64,000 nt of DNA, taken from contig CP145415.1 in assembly GCA_036867785.1 (NCBI GenBank), positions 558,001-622,000 of the forward strand, in the 5' to 3' direction. Below are positions 62,417-64,000 of the stretch, piece after piece. Each line of letters opens with the position of its first letter. Positions within the stretch are counted from its first letter, which is position 1. This stretch comes from Plasmodiophora brassicae. Lineage: Eukaryota > Endomyxa: Phytomyxea > Phytomyxea > Plasmodiophorida. Both the position numbers and the translations under genes were made by a program. The notes under the pieces were generated by a model. It was not told the DNA's origin and ran no database searches. It saw only the letters and a list, made by a program, of their open reading frames with translations.

Positions 62417-64000
62417 TTATTGGTGCGCGGGCGCCAGACTCGATATGTCCTGCTGGACGGCGCTGGCTCGGTCGGTTTGTCCACACGCCAGCAGGACCTG
62501 GTAGTACTGCATCAGGATGGGTCGCAGCAGCGTCGTGGGCGTCTTGTTGTGCGCCCTGACGACGGGGACGCCCTCCGCGAAGGCGTCGCAGGCGCGGTCG
62601 AGTTGGCCGGCGGAGGTCAGCGCGGCGCCCAGCAGGCACCGGGCCCAGGCGGTCTGGTAGCTCTGGCTGCCCAGCTGGTTGCGGTAGATCTCGACGGCTT
62701 CCTCGTGCAGCATGACGCTGTCCGCCTTGTGCCCAGATCGCTGCTTCATGGCGGCCAGGTTCTGCATGTCGACAGCAAGCTGCGTCGTGTCCGGCATGCA
62801 GACGCGCTTGATGTTGACCGCCTTCGTGATCATCTTCTCAGCTTGCTCCCGATCGCCCGTCTTCTCGTGGGCCTCACCCAGGTGCCCATAGATGATGGCA
62901 AGCCGCTGGTCGTTCTCTGGATCGAGCAGTTCCTGAGCCCGGTCTAGGTACGGGATGGCTTCCGCAGGCTTGTTCAGGCCTAAAGCAGCAACGCCCAGCG
63001 TGTGGTAGACGGGGCCAAGCGCATGATCGTGGTCACCAAGGGCGCCCTGGATGTCCTGGAGAGCAGTGGTCGCCGCTGCCATCCCCTCCTCGTAACGCTT
63101 GAGCGCGTTCAGCAGCGTGGCGTAATGCGAGTATGCGTGTCCTCGGTGCACGTTTTCGATTGCCAGCTGGCCGAAGATATCGATCGACGCTGTGCACAGC
63201 TCCAGGCAGAAGTCAACGTATTCCATCGACATCCCGGAAATCAATTCCGACAGTTTGGCCAGCATCACGGCCGCCTCGCCGTGCGTCTTTGGGGCGTTCT
63301 GCAGAATCTTCTTCGCTGTGTTCACCTGTCCATCGGCAAAGTAAACGGCTCGAACAACGCGACCCCGGGGGTTGCACTGACCACTTCATGGGCATTGTCC
63401 CTCTTGTGGTGAATAGCCACCAGCGAGAACAGCATCCTATGGACCGTAATATCGTGGACGCCCTTCATCTTGGCAATCTCGTCAGATGCTGCGCAGAGGT
63501 AACGTCAGCGCCGGAGATGCAACAGAACTAGATACGGCAAACATGTCGATAGAAGCAGGGCGCAGTCGTCGAACTTCTCTTGAACAAACGCCAGGTGGCA
63601 CCTAACGCGCAGATTCAACAAGAGGACAGGCGGCGCGGGTCACAGATCCCCTACAATTTCTGATGAATGGCGCAGCATGTCTCCACAATCAGCTTATGTG
63701 CGAGCGAATCCGGCTCCACAGATGCCAGCAGTTCCTGCGCCTGTAGCAAGGCACTCCTCAACTTCGCTTCAGCCTGGGGACTCTTGCCCGTGCCAAAGTA
63801 CAGGACAGCACGGCAGTGGTCTGCATGAGTTCAATGAATAAACAGCGACAAGCAATCGCGGCCATGGACGCCGCTGACGTACCGGCCTCCAGAGCGCGCC
63901 ATTTCCGTAGGTCATCGGGCATGACGACGTCATCGTCACCCAGCTTGCTGTCGATCAGCTCCTGAGCGACGTCGACACGGCCGAAGCTGCCGTAAGCCAG
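62417..64000 (-). CDS. TPR-repeat protein, kinesin-light-chain-like, 5' end outside window
   Basis: The 3' exon (62417 to about 63324) encodes NTAKKILQNAPKTHGEAAVM and regular 42-aa TPR repeats of the KLC type: SHYATLLNALKRYEEGMAAA, HTLGVAALGLNKPAEAIPYL, YGHLGEAHEKTGDREQAEKM, MQNLAAMKQRSGHKADSVML. A 69-nt intron joins upstream text EIAKMKGVHDITVHRMLFSL and HHKRDNAHE to it. Further 5' segments (RKWRALEADHCRAVLYFGTG, QAEAKLRSALLQAQELLASV) are TPR-like and probably belong to the same gene, but a TAG near 63651 and one frame conflict leave room for two genes. It runs off the right edge of the window. It likely acts as a binding scaffold; cargo unknown. Confidence 0.75.

Noticed and set aside
1-64000. 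tRNA, rRNA, CRISPR arrays, riboswitches, bacterial operons, transposons or virus-like elements
   Set aside because: I looked for these and saw no B-box with cloverleaf, no spaced identical repeats, no Shine-Dalgarno-organised operon, and no transposase, integrase, reverse transcriptase or capsid-like reading. A tool-based search could still find small or decayed examples.

Overview
The window looks like nuclear DNA of a compact, moderately GC-rich protist. Genes carry many short GT-AG introns. Those I could place by restoring conserved protein motifs are about 46-64 nt long, often with GTACGT- or GTGCGT-like donors. Genes are packed head-to-tail or in convergent pairs whose stop codons are only 14-80 bp apart. 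The gene set is eukaryotic: NOM1, DCAF13, DHX35-like, INO80C, WBP4, UNC50, TRAPPC12 and GCSH. A CFAP65-like protein implies a flagellated stage. An arginine deiminase family gene, a plant-style PPR protein, a full-size ABCG transporter and several secreted proteins would fit a plasmodiophorid (Rhizaria), for example Plasmodiophora, but this placement is an inference from gene content and composition. I recognised no tRNA, rRNA, CRISPR array or virus-like element.

Layout, left half. 1-2.2 kb: 3' part of a CFAP65-like gene. 2.3-3.4: CTP:phosphocholine cytidylyltransferase (-). 3.7-4.8: PPTC7-type phosphatase (+). 5.0-6.6: unknown protein (+). 6.8-7.9: thioredoxin-domain protein (-). 9.0-12.8: two nucleolar ribosome-biogenesis genes, NOM1 and DCAF13 (+). 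13.0-14.0: PQ-loop transporter (+). 14.4-19: leucine-rich-repeat protein, arginine deiminase family enzyme and AGC kinase in tandem (-). 20.2-21.8: PPR protein (+), converging on a fumarate-reductase-like flavoprotein (-) at 21.9-23.5. 23.6-26.1: lower-GC stretch with a duplicated upstream segment and a secreted TolB-like propeller gene. 26.5-27.9: HMG-CoA synthase (+). 28.0-31.75: a bromodomain plus ATXR3-type SET methyltransferase (-).

Layout, right half. 32.1: small membrane protein with a PP1-docking-like motif. 32.8-34.0: CDC50 flippase subunit. 34.0-36.6: DHX35-like helicase (-). 36.9-40.0: armadillo-repeat protein (+). 40.1-44.7: full-size ABCG transporter (-). 45.2-46.9: alkaline ceramidase and BUD22-like protein (+). 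47.0-48.1: secreted protein. 48.2-48.7: glycine cleavage H protein (-). 49.1-50.7: TMEM104-like transporter. 50.8-53.2: ADAM metalloprotease. 53.7-54.1: an inverted repeat coding for related peptides on both strands. 54.6-56.5: small acidic protein, INO80C and a membrane protein. 57-57.8: WBP4. 57.9-59.1: rhomboid-like protein (-). 59.4: small Cys-rich secreted protein. 60.0-61.0: UNC50. 61.0-64: TRAPPC12-like and TPR proteins (-).

Functionally, housekeeping genes for chromatin, splicing, ribosome assembly and trafficking are interleaved with membrane and secreted proteins that could matter for host interaction: the ABCG exporter, ADAM, Cys-rich secreted protein, TolB-like protein and arginine deiminase. 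Gene order does not look operonic. The shared features are compact spacing and divergent promoters. Exon junctions given are my own reconstructions from conserved motifs and have no transcript support.
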